Source: an uncultured Bacteroidales bacterium (GTDB taxonomy: Bacteria; Bacteroidota; Bacteroidia; Bacteroidales; Bacteroidaceae). Taken from it: a stretch of 35,143 bases of DNA. The notes beneath the pieces are model-generated. The model searched no databases and had not been told where the DNA came from. It saw nothing but the letters and a program-made list of their open reading frames with translations. Below are positions 23,088-31,605 of the stretch, one piece after another. Numbering within the stretch: position 1 is the first letter of the stretch; every line of letters begins with the position of its first letter. The DNA lies in contig CADCIQ010000023.1 of assembly GCA_902801425.1 (NCBI GenBank), positions 1 through 35,143 on the forward strand. Reading direction: 5' to 3'. The position numbers and the translations under genes were made by a program.

Positions 23088-24899
23088 TTAATTAGCCTCA
23101 TAGCTGCTGTTTTCACCGCTTCCGAATGCAGAGTTCTGGTGCAGGTGAGGGTTAACCTTAATCTCATCGAGATTGTATGGCCAGTATATTGCATCCATCT
23201 TCTTCATCTTGCTCTGTATGATAGTCTGAAGGTTGGTGTCCTTGTTTGAACACTTGGAAGCTAGGTACTCTGTGTTACCGTCACGCTGTGATCTGCGAAC
23301 AAGGTCAAAGTAGCGCTTGCCCTCGAACATAAGTTCACGATGACGCTCTTCATATACGAGATTGGTGATGGCATCCTTGGTCTTGTAGTTCTTCAGAACA
23401 AGGGTGTCCTTGAGAACCTGCTCGCCGATAGAACGCTTGTTTACGGCATTCACGAGCTTGAATGCATTGTAAAGGTTCTTTACATCTTCATCGGATGTAA
23501 CATCACCGGCATCCTGTGTAATCAACTGACTGTAAGCCTCTGCTGCAAGGAGCATGATGTCAGACAGACGGTAGAATATTACGTTCGCCTTGTTGCGGGA
23601 GTCGTGGTTCATTCCGAATGTAATATATTGTTTACTCCATGTTGAATTGCTCCAGAAATCATTTGCCGTCGGTGCATAAATCTGTGTATTAGAGCTTGCT
23701 GTGGTCTTGCTTATGAACTCAGGCTCGTCCTTGCCCTTCCATGCTATATTTTCGTAAGCACGCATATCAAGACCCTTGTTCTGCTTGTCATATACCTTGT
23801 ATGTGGCATTCCATTCGTCAAGTGATACGAATGAAGATGCATTTACCCATGGTTTACGGTCTTGACCTCCGTAGAAGTTACCGTAGGGAACATTGGAAGC
23901 AAGGTTGTCGTTATCCTTGATGAAGGTAAGTTCAAAGATGGTCTCGATACTTTTACCTTTAACGAATATTTCGTTAAAGCCATTACCGAAGACGGTGCTT
24001 GAACCTCTGTAGCGTGTACCGATGAGTGGATAGCCGTCCCAGTTGATAAAATCGTCTGCGGTATATTTACTCAGGTTCCTTACCTCTTCCTTCTTGTGCT
24101 CTATGATCCTGTTAGCATAGTCTATACATTTAGCATAGTCTTTCTGCCATAGGTACATCTCACAAAGCATGGAATAGATAGCCCATTTTGTGATACGTCC
24201 TGTGGTGAAATATTCAGAGTATGGGTTTGATGTCTCTGGATAGCCTTCAAGAGCATCTTCCTTAACTTCCTCAAGTGAGTAAATAAGGTTTGAGAGCACC
24301 GTGTTAAAGTCGGTTGCAGGGAGTGCCATCTGCTGCTTTCCCTCATCTTCGCTGTCATCCTCATAGCAGGTCTCTGTATAAGGAACATCGCGGAATGTGC
24401 GGATGAGATAGAAATAGCAAAGTGAGCGGATAGCTATAACCTCTGCCATGTCAGCCTTCAACTGTGACTGAGTGTATGAAGGGTCAACGCTGGCAACGCC
24501 TGGGGCATATTTCAGAATTGTGTTACACTTGTTGATGACACTATAGAAATCAACCCATCTCGTATAACTGTTGTTGGCTGTAAGGTTTTCCTTCAGAACT
24601 TTTTCAAGGTTGGTATCCTTGTGGTCAGCATCGGTATATACTACATTTTCTGAGCGGAACTCACCCCATATCATCATACGGCTGATGATTCCTTCAGATT
24701 GTAACTGTGAGTAGCATCCTGCGATTACAGACTCCACGTCTTTCTTTTCATTCCAGAAGTTCTCAAGGATAGTTTCGTTCTGAGGCTGTACATCAAGGAA
24801 GTCTCCACAGCTTGTCAGGCATCCCATGCTCATAACTCCCAAAGAGAGTGCCATGAGTGTGAGACTGTTCTTGCGTATTTTAGATTTTATATTGTTCAT
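23088..24899 (-). CDS. SusD/RagB-family outer-membrane glycan-binding lipoprotein (pair 2)
   Basis: This 603-residue protein has a lipoprotein signal ending LTSC (Cys31) and then the common SusD start GDFLDVQPQ. It shows the expected helical regions (FYSVINKCNTILKYAPG; EVIAIRSLCYFYLIRTF; GRITKWAIYSMLCEMYLW) and the C-terminal ELMFEGKRYFDLVRRSQ. It follows its SusC after 86 bp containing repeat DNA and precedes a fasciclin lipoprotein by 23 bp. It is more canonical than the SusD of pair 1. The two share little obvious identity, so they probably bind different oligosaccharides. Confidence 0.94.
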   Translation of the reverse strand: MNNIKSKIRKNSLTLMALSLGVMSMGCLTSCGDFLDVQPQNETILENFWNEKKDVESVIAGCYSQLQSEGIISRMMIWGEFRSENVVYTDADHKDTNLEKVLKENLTANNSYTRWVDFYSVINKCNTILKYAPGVASVDPSYTQSQLKADMAEVIAIRSLCYFYLIRTFRDVPYTETCYEDDSEDEGKQQMALPATDFNTVLSNLIYSLEEVKEDALEGYPETSNPYSEYFTTGRITKWAIYSMLCEMYLWQKDYAKCIDYANRIIEHKKEEVRNLSKYTADDFINWDGYPLIGTRYRGSSTVFGNGFNEIFVKGKSIETIFELTFIKDNDNLASNVPYGNFYGGQDRKPWVNASSFVSLDEWNATYKVYDKQNKGLDMRAYENIAWKGKDEPEFISKTTASSNTQIYAPTANDFWSNSTWSKQYITFGMNHDSRNKANVIFYRLSDIMLLAAEAYSQLITQDAGDVTSDEDVKNLYNAFKLVNAVNKRSIGEQVLKDTLVLKNYKTKDAITNLVYEERHRELMFEGKRYFDLVRRSQRDGNTEYLASKCSNKDTNLQTIIQSKMKKMDAIYWPYNLDEIKVNPHLHQNSAFGSGENSSYEAN

Positions 24900-24904
24900 A
24901 AAAA

Positions 24905-24985
24905 TTACTAATTACGAATTACAAATTACTTTGTTACAATAGTGCAATCTAACATCCTTCCCTTGGGGAAGGCTTGGTTAGGATT
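24905..24985. repeat. Intergenic repeats and hairpin between SusC and SusD (pair 2)
   Basis: Tandem AATTAC-type 7-mers (24911-24929) match the words inside the gene at 10358-10391. CCTTCCC (24956-24962) pairs with GGGAAGG (24966-24972) around a 3-nt loop. With the following GGTTAGGATTTTA this is copy C of the C/G-rich repeat. The hairpin lies 14-30 nt after the SusC stop and may slow transcription or stabilise the upstream mRNA end. Confidence 0.6.
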
Positions 24986-27900
24986 TTAGAAGAATACCGT
25001 TGCACCAAGCGTGTATGAACGTACACGAGGGAGACGACCGTTATCTTGTGCAGGGCTGTAGCCACCAGCAGAGATATCAGGGTCAACACCTGTGTATTTA
25101 GTAAGAACGAATGGGTTGTTAGCACTCAGATAGAGACTGATTCTGTTGAGTCCAATCGCCTTAAGCACATTCTTCTTCAGTCCGTATGAGACCTGGATAT
25201 AGCTGCAACGCAGGTATGAACCATCTTCTACGAAACGATCAGAGATAAGCGTGTTGTAGTTGGTATCTGCACCGTACATGGCACGTGGGATAGTGGTGAC
25301 ATCACCTTCCTTACGCCAACGATAGTTTACTGCCTGGCTCTGGTTGTTGTTGTTTGTCATAGCCTCTGCATCGAGACGTGCGAGGTTGAGAATGTCAACA
25401 CCTACACGGTATGTGAACTGTGCGGTAAGCTTGAGTTCCTTGTAGTGAGCAGAGAAACCGAAACCACCAGTAAGTTTAGGCAATGAAGAACCGAGGTACA
25501 TGATATCGAGGGCATTGATCTGACCATCATGGTTCACATCCTCATACATGGCATCACCACCACGGAAGTTATAGTTCTTACCTGTTGCGTCGTTGGTATA
25601 GTTGAACTTCATCTGGATTGGGTCGCCATTGTCGTCATAAATGATCTTACCGTCAGCATTGAGGGCTACAGGAGCTGTATTGCCTGCATCAATGAATGCC
25701 TGCTGCTGCTCCTTAGGCATGTTTTTGATCGTCTCATACTGGTACATATACACACCCTTTGAACGGAAACCGTAGATAGCGTTAAGTGGGTTGTTGAGCT
25801 GTACTCGCGTGAGAACCTCGCGGTTACCGTTTTTATAGGTAGAGTTCATTGACTTCAACACGCTTGGATCCATCTCAAGCAGTTCGTTACGGTTGTTGCC
25901 GAAGTTTGCATTGAGGTCAAGTGTGAAGTTTCCCTTCTTTATGAGTCTGTTGGTATTAATATGGAACTCCCAACCTGTGTTGCGGGTCTTACCTGTGTTG
26001 CGTGTAGCGAGACTACTGTAACCTGAGTTTGATGGAATATTATAATTAGGCATCAACATGTTGGAACGTGTGATGTTGTAGATCTCAAAGGTAAGGTTGA
26101 GACGATCATCAAGGAAACCTAAGTCGAAACCGATGTTGAAGTTCTGCACCCTTTCCCACTGGAGGTTTGTAAGCTTGAGGTTGTTAGGAGTCATGGCACT
26201 AATACCGAGATACTGTGCCGTACTGCCATATTTTGATACGTAGAGATAGCTCTGGTTAGGTGCGTTACCTACCATACTCCATGATGGACGTACAGAAAGC
26301 ATTGACAGACCTTTTTCCTTGATACCCTTCATGAAAGGCTCTTCGGTGACATTCCAACGGGCAGAGAACTGTGGGAAGTAGCCCCAACGCTTGTCTGGAC
26401 CGAACTTGGTAGTACCATCAGCACGCAATGTAGCATCAAAAGAATAACGGCTCTTGTATGAATAGTGTGCAGTGAATGTGTAGTACATTGAGCGCCACTC
26501 GTTATAGTCAGAACTGAGACCTGTGATAAGACCACCAGCGTTTGGACTCTCAATACCACCAGAAGGAAGTCCCTTACCGTCAGTTGACTGACTGCTTGAA
26601 GTTCCGGTTGTCACCTCCATACGTGCCATTGCCATTAGGGAGTGATCCTTGTTAGGGAGTGAAGGAACGTATGTGAGGGAGTGCTTGGTTGTGAGTGACA
26701 CATTCTTGGAACTTTCCTCTCTTGAGGTGTTGTGTCCTGCATTCCAAGATGTAGTAACGAGTTCAGATGGATAGAACTTATTTCCGTAATTGTTGTAGAT
26801 GTTCATATAAACCTGACCTTTATAGGTAAGGCGGTCGTGATCCTCATCCATACCCATTAGCTCATACTTCAGGATAAGTTCTGGTGTCAGGTCATACTTT
26901 GTCTGATTGTTCTTTGCCAGATGTGCACTTGCTACAGGGTTAACGTATGTGCGCTGATCCTTTTCGAATACGTTTGATCCCATAGCCGGACCGCTCTGAA
27001 GCATGTTGTAATATATATCAGTATCGTTACCATTGGCATCCTCTTCATATACGCTCAAATTTGGCATCTTCTTTAGGGCGATGTCGTAGAGGTTGTCATA
27101 GTTATGGTTGTACTTTGTATATGTCATGGCAAAGTTAGTCTGCACGAGGATGCGCTCACTGACATTATAGTCAAGATTCACACGTGCAGAGAAACGCTGC
27201 ATCTTATCTTCGATAGATGTACCAGTTTCATGGTCCCAACCACCAGAGATACGGAAAGTTGCTTTTTCGCCACCACCATTTACAGTGAGATAGTGGTTCT
27301 GTCGAAGTCCGACTTGAGTAACTTCCTTCAACCAGTCTGTGTTATCGTTGTATTGGTTGTACTCAGAGAACAAAGGATCATAGTTGATCTCGGGAATCGA
27401 AGCGGCTGCATCATTCTGCCTTGGATTGAAGTAAGCCTCCTTGAGAAGCATGGTGTAGTCGTCACCATTTAGCAGTTCCATACCCTTCGGCTGATATGTT
27501 CCTGTCAGTTTGAGAGAGTATGAAATCTGTGGTTTACCGCGCTTACCACGTTTTGTGGTCAGCTCGATAACACCGTTACCACCCTGTGAACCATAGAGGG
27601 CAGAACCGTCTTTAAGTACGTTGATGTCTGCAATATCCTCGGTGTTGATATTGAGAAGTTCTGCAAACTGTTCATCGCTTGCCGTGGATGTATCAAAGTT
27701 TGAAAGGTCAAGCTCACGCACATTACCATCGACAACGATGAGTGGGTTCTGATTGGTGAGTGATGACAAAGAGCCACCGCCACGAAGACGCATGGTTGAA
27801 CCAGAACCGAGGGCACCTGAGTTTCCTACGATGTCAAGACCAGCGATACGTCCCTGGAGTGCTTCGTCGATGGTAGTGATACCGAGACCTTCAAATTCCT

Positions 27901-28339
27901 TGGTGCTGATAGACTGCTTTGCGTATGAAATCTCATTCTCTGGGATTGCAAGACCATTGCCTTTTGCACGGTTCTTTGACTTTACGACAACTTCGGTAAG
28001 GGTTGTCGCACTTGACATGGTCACTTTATATGTGGTCTTGTCGAACTTGAAAGTCTGGGTTTTCAGACCTACGTAAGAGATACGCAGTCTGTCCTTTGGA
28101 TTCTTCACCTTCATTGTGAAGTTACCATTCATATCGGTAATGGCAGATTCAATGATACGACCAGTACCGTCAATCTCGCAGACGGTAGCTCCCATCAGCG
28201 GACCAAGATCATCACTGACGGTACCGTGTACCTGTGTAATATCCTGTGCCATGGCAGCCAGACTGCATAATGACAATGCGCATGTCATTAGTGCAACTCG
28301 GCATTTATGTCCTCCTATATTGTTTATATTATGTATCAT
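24986..28339 (-). CDS. SusC/RagA-family TonB-dependent transporter (pair 2)
   Basis: This 1117-residue outer-membrane transporter has the full standard layout. Residues 1-31 are the signal peptide (AMA-Q). A carboxypeptidase-D-like domain follows (about 35-110, VHGTVSDDLGPLMGATV), then the TonB-box-like LTEVVVK. The plug carries ALQGRIAGLDIVGNSG, the glycine-rich MRLRGGGSL, NPLIVVDG and LYGSQGGNGVIEL. The barrel ends in the classic aromatic YTLGATVFF. With the downstream SusD it should form the main import complex of the locus. It is preceded by a fasciclin lipoprotein gene and the AT-rich spacer copy 2. Confidence 0.95.
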   Translation of the reverse strand: MIHNINNIGGHKCRVALMTCALSLCSLAAMAQDITQVHGTVSDDLGPLMGATVCEIDGTGRIIESAITDMNGNFTMKVKNPKDRLRISYVGLKTQTFKFDKTTYKVTMSSATTLTEVVVKSKNRAKGNGLAIPENEISYAKQSISTKEFEGLGITTIDEALQGRIAGLDIVGNSGALGSGSTMRLRGGGSLSSLTNQNPLIVVDGNVRELDLSNFDTSTASDEQFAELLNINTEDIADINVLKDGSALYGSQGGNGVIELTTKRGKRGKPQISYSLKLTGTYQPKGMELLNGDDYTMLLKEAYFNPRQNDAAASIPEINYDPLFSEYNQYNDNTDWLKEVTQVGLRQNHYLTVNGGGEKATFRISGGWDHETGTSIEDKMQRFSARVNLDYNVSERILVQTNFAMTYTKYNHNYDNLYDIALKKMPNLSVYEEDANGNDTDIYYNMLQSGPAMGSNVFEKDQRTYVNPVASAHLAKNNQTKYDLTPELILKYELMGMDEDHDRLTYKGQVYMNIYNNYGNKFYPSELVTTSWNAGHNTSREESSKNVSLTTKHSLTYVPSLPNKDHSLMAMARMEVTTGTSSSQSTDGKGLPSGGIESPNAGGLITGLSSDYNEWRSMYYTFTAHYSYKSRYSFDATLRADGTTKFGPDKRWGYFPQFSARWNVTEEPFMKGIKEKGLSMLSVRPSWSMVGNAPNQSYLYVSKYGSTAQYLGISAMTPNNLKLTNLQWERVQNFNIGFDLGFLDDRLNLTFEIYNITRSNMLMPNYNIPSNSGYSSLATRNTGKTRNTGWEFHINTNRLIKKGNFTLDLNANFGNNRNELLEMDPSVLKSMNSTYKNGNREVLTRVQLNNPLNAIYGFRSKGVYMYQYETIKNMPKEQQQAFIDAGNTAPVALNADGKIIYDDNGDPIQMKFNYTNDATGKNYNFRGGDAMYEDVNHDGQINALDIMYLGSSLPKLTGGFGFSAHYKELKLTAQFTYRVGVDILNLARLDAEAMTNNNNQSQAVNYRWRKEGDVTTIPRAMYGADTNYNTLISDRFVEDGSYLRCSYIQVSYGLKKNVLKAIGLNRISLYLSANNPFVLTKYTGVDPDISAGGYSPAQDNGRLPRVRSYTLGATVFF

Positions 28340-28348
28340 GTAAGTTAA

Positions 28349-28455
28349 TTTAAATTATAAAATGAAAAATTTAAAATGAAAAATACATTTAGAATTTTGC
28401 TGGAGTTTATTGAAAAATGTTATTCGTATTATTCATCTTTCATTATTCATTTATT
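28349..28455. repeat. AT-rich palindromic spacer, copy 2
   Basis: It shares TTTAAATTATAAAATGAAAA with copy 1 (20886-21000) and has the same layout: AAATGAAAA words on the left and CATTATTCATTT words on the right (28440-28452). It runs from just upstream of the SusC start to the stop of the fasciclin A gene. Confidence 0.7.
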
Positions 28456-31233
28456 TTACTTCCACTTAGTCTCCTGACTCTTGTCGTAGAGAAGCACGCC
28501 ATTTATCTTGTGCAGTACTGCATTTGATGAAGCTGCGATAGAGCATCTGAATGATGTAGTACGGAGGTTATCCAACTTTACAGCTGAACCCCATTCAATC
28601 CAGTATTCGCGACAGCACTTGTTGCTCTTAGCCACGTTGGCTGTATATGTCCTGCCCAACTGATCCTTGACCGTGATGTTGCTTCCATCCTGAGTTACAG
28701 AGATAGAATAGAAACGGTTGTTGTTTGGATTCAGCTTTGCAGACTCATATTGGAAATTAGAAACTCTGTCACCTCCGATATATACAGAGTTATCCTGTAT
28801 GTGATAGCGTACAAAGTTATGTATTCTGTCAGCGATGACCTTTTTCTCGTCCTCTGAAGTAGAGTTGTTATAGTCATCCCAGGTTGGGAGATATCCATTG
28901 TCAATCATCTGCTTGATTGCTGCATCAGTAGGAACGTAGATAGTATAGTTATAGTTATCGAATATGGTCAGGTTCTTGTTTTCGGCAGGGTTAGTGCAAT
29001 AGTATTTGCCGTCCTTAGTTCCGAACAGAGCCTTACCGCTTTCGTCTGCAAAGATCATATTGTAGAAAAGTGAGTCTCCATGATTATCGCGCTCTTCTTT
29101 CAGAATTTCATATACAGACTTGTTCGATGTCATAGGAATCTGAACCTTACCAAATTCGAAGGTTTCTTCATCGTTTACACCATAGGTAGTACCGTTACCG
29201 TCAGGTCCCATATCGTATGTGTATTTGCTTGAAGCCTTAATCTTTTCACCTGTCTGAAGCTGTAAGCCTCCCTGGAAGCACATGTCATTACCTTCCTTGA
29301 ATGCCTTGATAACACTACCAGCCTTTGTCTTGTACATGGTTTTGTCGGCTGTAATATCCTCAAGGAGAATGGAATTGTCAAGATAGTCATAGAGACGATT
29401 AACGACAACATCAGATGTGAGATTGTAATCCGGTCCATCTGTAATTGTCCATGAACCGTCAGGATTCATAATTACAGGAATTGCAGTACCTCCAATCTGT
29501 TCCTTGTAGTAATAGAATACAAGGAGATATTGTTGTGGCAGACCGTATGAACATGGATCTATGAAACTAAGAAACTTGATGTCACCAGCATTGAATTTAA
29601 GCCAATTCTCACCATTGAAAGGAATAATAAGACTGAACTTAGAATCCATAGCCGTGAGGTATGGGGTGAAGTCTTTTGCAGCTCCGTAATTGCTTACGTA
29701 TGTTGGGGTGTAGTTACTGGTAAGAGCATGATAGATAACGCTATAGTCACTTGCACTCTGAACGAGCGCAGGGAACATTACTGATGAATACTCAGAAGGA
29801 GCAAATACCTTGTTAGTTACATATACAACACCATTACAACCCATCATACATGAGTCGATATCTGCTGTGGTCACGTTCATAGAACGCTGTGAATCATCAA
29901 GTATAGAAGCAAACTTAGAAGGAACGGTGGCAACGAATGACTCCTGCATATTCACGTTGAGGAGTTTTACGAGAGTCTCGTATGGGATGTTATCCCATGT
30001 TCCGAACTTATCTTTCAGAACCTTGCCTGCACCGTTGTTGAACCATTCTGTCAAAGCCTTGTCGTTTGGAACGAGCATGGCTGCTGCATCATTCTGCATA
30101 CGGACATTTGTATTATCGGCCATATATGAATTCCAGCCTGGATCGAATTTCAGCAATCCGCTGGCATTCAATATATCATCTCCACGACCTGTTGGAGTGT
30201 AAAGGGAGTGGTTTCCGCTATAGTTCAGGTAGGATAGGGTATATAGTGAGTCTGTATTCTCGTATTCAGGGTACAGACGCCAGAACTCCTGCTGATCGGC
30301 TCTGCCCAGTGCTTCTGGTACGCTGAATCTGTTGAGCATTTTTGCCCATATTTGGGTGTTGTTGTTCGTATTAATGAGGTCCGCCATGTTAGGGGCTGAC
30401 TCCATTACTCCGTTTACAACGTATATGTATCCATTCTTACAGGTCTGCTCGTTGCTGATAACTTTTTTACCACCTACCCATGCGTCCTGAACAGACTCCG
30501 AAGCATGATTTGATATTGTGTATAGGTCGTTATTTGTGATATTGTTCTTCTCCATGAACTGGGGAAGGAAGTGAATCATAGGTGCAGGGGAGTAATCTTT
30601 CAAGATGTGTATGTTTTTTCCCTGACTGCGCACGTTTCCCCATGCCTTGTTTACTGGGTCGTCTGCGATTTCCGTGTTTGCAGGGAAATCCTCAACCTTC
30701 ATGACTGGAATGTTGTCCCAGCTGCTTGCTGCGGTTGTGCGACGCATACACATACCGCTTTCTGGCAGTTTGTTATCATCGGTTGAAGGTACGTTAGACA
30801 TGAGTTCAAGAAGGTACGCGTTATTGATCATCGTACCATTGAATAGCTGGCATTTCTGGTTATAGGTAAGCTCATCGTATGACCTTACGCCAAAAATGTT
30901 CTTAGAATTGAACCATGCCTGATAGTCTTCATCAGATGCAACGAAAAGAGTTTTTGAACCCGTCTTTGATAGTGTTTCCTTGTAGCCAAGGTCGTCAATG
31001 AGACGCAGAGTAGTCTTGAAAGTCTTGGTCTGGCCGTCAATTTCGATGCCTTCTTCAAGGCGTTCATAGATTGAGTTACCCAACCAAGCTGGCTGACCCG
31101 TAAGGATATCCTTGTCACAAGACTGCATCATTGCAGCACCTGCAACAAATCCACCAACAGTCAGCATATGAAGTGAGAGCTTTCTTGCCCACTTGCACTG
31201 CATTCTCTTGTGCTTAGTGATTTTTCTAATCAT
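28456..31233 (-). CDS. Large fasciclin-domain surface lipoprotein A
   Basis: This 925-residue lipoprotein has Cys39 in AMMQSC followed by DKDILTG. The signal region is unusually long and basic; a later ATG at 31203 (MQCKWARKLS) would also give a lipoprotein signal. Four FAS1-like segments can be traced by their strand-turn motifs: KTLFVASDEDYQAWF (first domain, degenerate), AAAMLVPNDKALTEWF, FSLIIPFNGENW and YTIYVPTDAAIKQM (last domain). It closes with AVLHKINGVLLYD, the usual final FAS1 strand. It is the first of three fasciclin proteins in the locus and directly precedes the SusC/SusD pair 2. A role as an extended surface binding or scaffold protein is inferred. Confidence 0.83.
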   Translation of the reverse strand: MIRKITKHKRMQCKWARKLSLHMLTVGGFVAGAAMMQSCDKDILTGQPAWLGNSIYERLEEGIEIDGQTKTFKTTLRLIDDLGYKETLSKTGSKTLFVASDEDYQAWFNSKNIFGVRSYDELTYNQKCQLFNGTMINNAYLLELMSNVPSTDDNKLPESGMCMRRTTAASSWDNIPVMKVEDFPANTEIADDPVNKAWGNVRSQGKNIHILKDYSPAPMIHFLPQFMEKNNITNNDLYTISNHASESVQDAWVGGKKVISNEQTCKNGYIYVVNGVMESAPNMADLINTNNNTQIWAKMLNRFSVPEALGRADQQEFWRLYPEYENTDSLYTLSYLNYSGNHSLYTPTGRGDDILNASGLLKFDPGWNSYMADNTNVRMQNDAAAMLVPNDKALTEWFNNGAGKVLKDKFGTWDNIPYETLVKLLNVNMQESFVATVPSKFASILDDSQRSMNVTTADIDSCMMGCNGVVYVTNKVFAPSEYSSVMFPALVQSASDYSVIYHALTSNYTPTYVSNYGAAKDFTPYLTAMDSKFSLIIPFNGENWLKFNAGDIKFLSFIDPCSYGLPQQYLLVFYYYKEQIGGTAIPVIMNPDGSWTITDGPDYNLTSDVVVNRLYDYLDNSILLEDITADKTMYKTKAGSVIKAFKEGNDMCFQGGLQLQTGEKIKASSKYTYDMGPDGNGTTYGVNDEETFEFGKVQIPMTSNKSVYEILKEERDNHGDSLFYNMIFADESGKALFGTKDGKYYCTNPAENKNLTIFDNYNYTIYVPTDAAIKQMIDNGYLPTWDDYNNSTSEDEKKVIADRIHNFVRYHIQDNSVYIGGDRVSNFQYESAKLNPNNNRFYSISVTQDGSNITVKDQLGRTYTANVAKSNKCCREYWIEWGSAVKLDNLRTTSFRCSIAASSNAVLHKINGVLLYDKSQETKWK

Positions 31234-31544
31234 ATTTAGGTTTTATTTTATAATGGTTTTAAGTTTCACTTAATATATATAGTTCAGGCGTTAGCCTTAG
31301 CCAATTTCTTTTTATGATGTAGGAGTTTAAGTTATCTGCAATAAGCTTTACACTATACCCCTTTGTCTATTCCTCTCTTCTCGTACACCGTCTTCTTTTT
31401 TTTAGGTTCTTGGTTTTCTGGTTTTAAGGTTTTTAGGTCGGTATGTTTTTGAAATTAATAGATTAAGATATTAAAAAATTAATTTTCAATTGTTTTAAGC
31501 CCTTCTAACCTCTATCCTTCTAACCTTAAATTCTTTTCACTCAA
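31234..31544. other. Gap without genes, simple repeats
   Basis: No ORF or clear promoter consensus is seen. It contains 8-bp-spaced GG words (AGGTTCTT, GGTTTTCT, GGTTTTAA, GGTTTTTA; 31404-31437) and a CCTTCTAACC repeat (two units about 15 bp apart, 31501-31526). A promoter for the rest of the locus would be expected here or upstream of 35064, but none matches TAnnTTTG. Confidence 0.5.
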
Positions 31545-31581
31545 ATACTGGGGTGGGTTATATTTCAACCCACTCCAGTAT
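31545..31581 (-). terminator. Stem-loop after the triple-module secreted protein gene
   Basis: ACTGG plus GTGGGTT (31547-31559) pairs with AACCCAC plus CCAGT (31567-31579), with one G-U pair and a 7-nt loop. The stem extends by A-T pairs at both ends. It begins 25 nt after the stop codon. It lacks a long T-tract, so it may be a partial terminator or an mRNA-stabilising hairpin. Confidence 0.65.
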
Positions 31582-31605
31582 GTTTATAGAGATTATTTAT
31601 ATTTC

